Made by a program: the position numbers and the translations under genes | Notes under the pieces: generated by a model | What the model was told of the DNA's origin: nothing | Databases searched by the model: none | What the model saw: only the letters and a program-made list of their open reading frames with translations | In this document: positions 62,757-64,000 of the stretch, piece by piece | Layout of the letters: every line of letters begins with the position of its first letter | How positions within the stretch are numbered: position 1 is the stretch's first letter | NCBI GenBank assembly: GCA_951812645.1 | Contig: CATOSM010000001.1 | Span: 661,560-725,559, forward strand | Origin: an uncultured Candidatus Nitrosopumilus sp. | GTDB taxonomy: Archaea; Thermoproteota; Nitrososphaeria; Nitrososphaerales; Nitrosopumilaceae | Direction: 5' to 3' | Length of the DNA stretch: 64,000 nucleotides

Positions 62757-62963
62757 ATTTGTTTAAAAATGATTGCGGATTAAGAATTTGCAAAAGACTT
62801 AATTTTTCTCAGGCTCGGTAGTTTTGAAAATCTTTAACCGTTTTATGCCCAAACGTCATAATTGATGTGCAGGATGATGATTGGGTCGTCTGAAATTTAT
62901 GTGGAGATATGACCTGGGGTATCTGACTGCAACATTGGTTACTTTGTTATCACCTGAATATTA
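62757..62963. other. Intergenic, about 200 bp
   Basis: Upstream of the antiporter on one side and of the palindromic promoter on the other. Minus-strand TATA-like TTAATTTTTC-region is not distinctive. No gene supported. Confidence 0.3.
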
Positions 62964-62988
62964 ATAGTACGGTACCATACCGTACTAT
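62964..62988. promoter_or_regulatory. Perfect inverted repeat abutting a microprotein ATG
   Basis: ATAGTACGGTA-CCA-TACCGTACTAT: 11-bp perfect arms, 3-bp spacer, ending right before ATG 62989. On a near-leaderless gene this covers the transcription start, so bound protein would block initiation. Half-site TAGTACGGTA recurs at 21271-21280 upstream of the HNH gene. Confidence 0.65.
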
Positions 62989-63096
62989 ATGATCCAATGC
63001 GAATATTGTCCAAGAGGGTTCATTGAAACAGCAAATGGTTTGGCTGAAAAGACATTTCATGAATTACTTCACGAACCAGAAGTTGTAAACAAGTAA
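62989..63096 (+). CDS. Zinc-binding microprotein, 35 residues
   Basis: MIQCEYCPRGFIETANGLAE followed by KTFHELLHEPEVV. CxxC (CEYC) followed by two histidines (HELLH) at spacing near 20 residues resembles a C2H2-type finger. Directly behind a perfect palindrome. Function unknown; possibly an autoregulated DNA-binding peptide. Confidence 0.6.
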   Translation: MIQCEYCPRGFIETANGLAEKTFHELLHEPEVVNK

Positions 63097-63157
63097 CTCT
63101 TTACATTTTTTATTTTATACCCAACTTTTTTATTTCCAAATTTTCAACCAGACATAC

Positions 63158-64000
63158 ATGACTGTCAAAACCATGAAGAAAAAAACTGCGACAAAGACAA
63201 AAAGGGAGCCATCACCATCAGCATTATTAAAAAAAGTGGCGTCGGTCTCAGATTCCAACAAGGCTTTACAAAAAGAGATCAAAGTCATGTCGAAAATATT
63301 CGGGGAAAACCAAAAGGTACTGGTCTCAATGAAAGGGATGATCGATACACTAACATCAACACTAGAGCACATACAAAAACAATCAAAGCAAATCAGCATC
63401 ATTGAAGATGACACCCAAAAATTATACGCTGGGCTAAACCAGGTTAGGGCACAGTCAAATCTAGTAACAAAAATCAATGATCAAACAGCAAAGTTAGAAA
63501 AAGAAATGGGCAGGATATCAGAATTGCAAAAGGCATCAAAATCAGAGGAACTGTCTCAACAGGTAGAAGACAGTATGAATTCAATTAAAAACAATTCTCA
63601 GATGATTATCAAAATTGCACAAAGAATTGATGAAGTCAGAGATGACCTGCGAAAAGTATCTGGAAAAACAGATTCATTTGCAGAGATAGGTTCAGAAATG
63701 AACGATCTTAAAAACAAAATAGATGAAATTTCTGGAAAAACAGACAAGCTAGACACAGGCTCTCAAATTATAGAGAGTCTCAAACAGGAATTGGGAAGAA
63801 TATCCGAAGGGGCATCATCAGGTTCAAATCTTAATGCAGAATTGGATGCAATTAAAATTACAATCGATGCCATATCGTCAAAAGCATCAAAAATCGATTC
63901 TCTTGGCGGGGTTATCGACGGACTAAAACAGCAATTTGACACCATATCGTCAAAAGCAGGTTCTATGGACAGTTTGAGCCTGGAATCCATCAAAGACTTG
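63158..64000 (+). CDS. Coiled-coil protein (3' end outside window)
   Basis: 281 codons open to the last base. A basic N-terminus (KTMKKKTATKTKREPSPSAL) is followed by long heptad-rich coiled coil: KNNSQMIIKIAQRIDEVRDD and repeats of DEISGKTDKL and AISSKASKID. No membrane helix so far. Structural or scaffolding role likely; the family cannot be named from this part. Confidence 0.8.
   Translation, partial: MTVKTMKKKTATKTKREPSPSALLKKVASVSDSNKALQKEIKVMSKIFGENQKVLVSMKGMIDTLTSTLEHIQKQSKQISIIEDDTQKLYAGLNQVRAQSNLVTKINDQTAKLEKEMGRISELQKASKSEELSQQVEDSMNSIKNNSQMIIKIAQRIDEVRDDLRKVSGKTDSFAEIGSEMNDLKNKIDEISGKTDKLDTGSQIIESLKQELGRISEGASSGSNLNAELDAIKITIDAISSKASKIDSLGGVIDGLKQQFDTISSKAGSMDSLSLESIKDL

Noticed and set aside
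1..64000. CRISPR array or rRNA operon
   Set aside because: No regularly spaced direct repeats and no rRNA-like stretches seen when reading both strands.

Overview
The window looks like chromosome of an ammonia-oxidising thaumarchaeon (Nitrososphaeria, Nitrosopumilus-like). Evidence: low-GC DNA, TATA boxes 25-35 nt before near-leaderless ATGs, ribosomal protein L10e, EndA, deoxyhypusine synthase, a group II chaperonin, many UPF-type thaumarchaeal small proteins, and secreted proteins carrying the 35-40 residue thaumarchaeal C-terminal tail (IPxWIKNNAxWWxxG...). No rRNA, CRISPR array or cas gene is visible. Two tRNAs are present: Glu(CTC) and Gly(GCC).

Layout. 1-3.4 kb: phosphate uptake (pstA partial, pstC, pstS). 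3.5-17.7 kb: secreted and envelope proteins, a DrrAB-type ABC exporter and many small proteins, including a 45-residue protein with nine cysteines that resembles a metallothionein. 17.8-24.5 kb: accessory DNA starting at tRNA-Glu, with an integrase fragment cut by an insertion sequence, a nucleotidyltransferase toxin-antitoxin-like pair behind a strong palindrome, an HNH nuclease, a mosaic insertion sequence and a Fic protein. 24.5-42.5 kb: a nitrogen/nickel region. Urease structural genes ureCBA diverge from ureE-F-G-D. Further along are an SSS-family (Dur3-like) urea permease, a chaperonin with a histidine-rich tail, and an operon of a ureohydrolase, a UreA-like protein and a NicO-type nickel transporter with a histidine-rich loop. 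Together these could take up urea and nickel, release urea (or an equivalent product) from guanidino compounds, and supply ammonia for oxidation.

43.7-58.6 kb: a second accessory region framed by two near-identical 24-bp sequences. It holds a HEPN/MNT toxin-antitoxin pair, a nuclease with a methyltransferase-like partner that has lost its catalytic motif, a second intact DNA methyltransferase, three IS5-like copies, and a decayed family B DNA polymerase. Most notably it holds a four-part ubiquitin-like conjugation operon: Ubl, E2-like, JAB/JAMM protease and E1-like. Next to it, divergently transcribed, are a winged-helix regulator and a YwgA-like protein. This operon is the best candidate for an undescribed system: it has the parts of the bacterial Bil-type antiviral conjugation systems, in a different order, in an archaeon. 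A hairpin plus T-tract after the Ubl gene may set Ubl excess. The E1 gene is split by one extra base. 59.4-64 kb returns to core genes: endA, rpl10e, tRNA-Gly, a Kef-type antiporter and a coiled-coil protein running off the edge.

Six IS5-family copies of two related types share the window. Only one (18.3-19.1 kb) has an intact transposase. Three copies show exact 3-bp target duplications. One is a clear recombinant of the two types and lacks a duplication.
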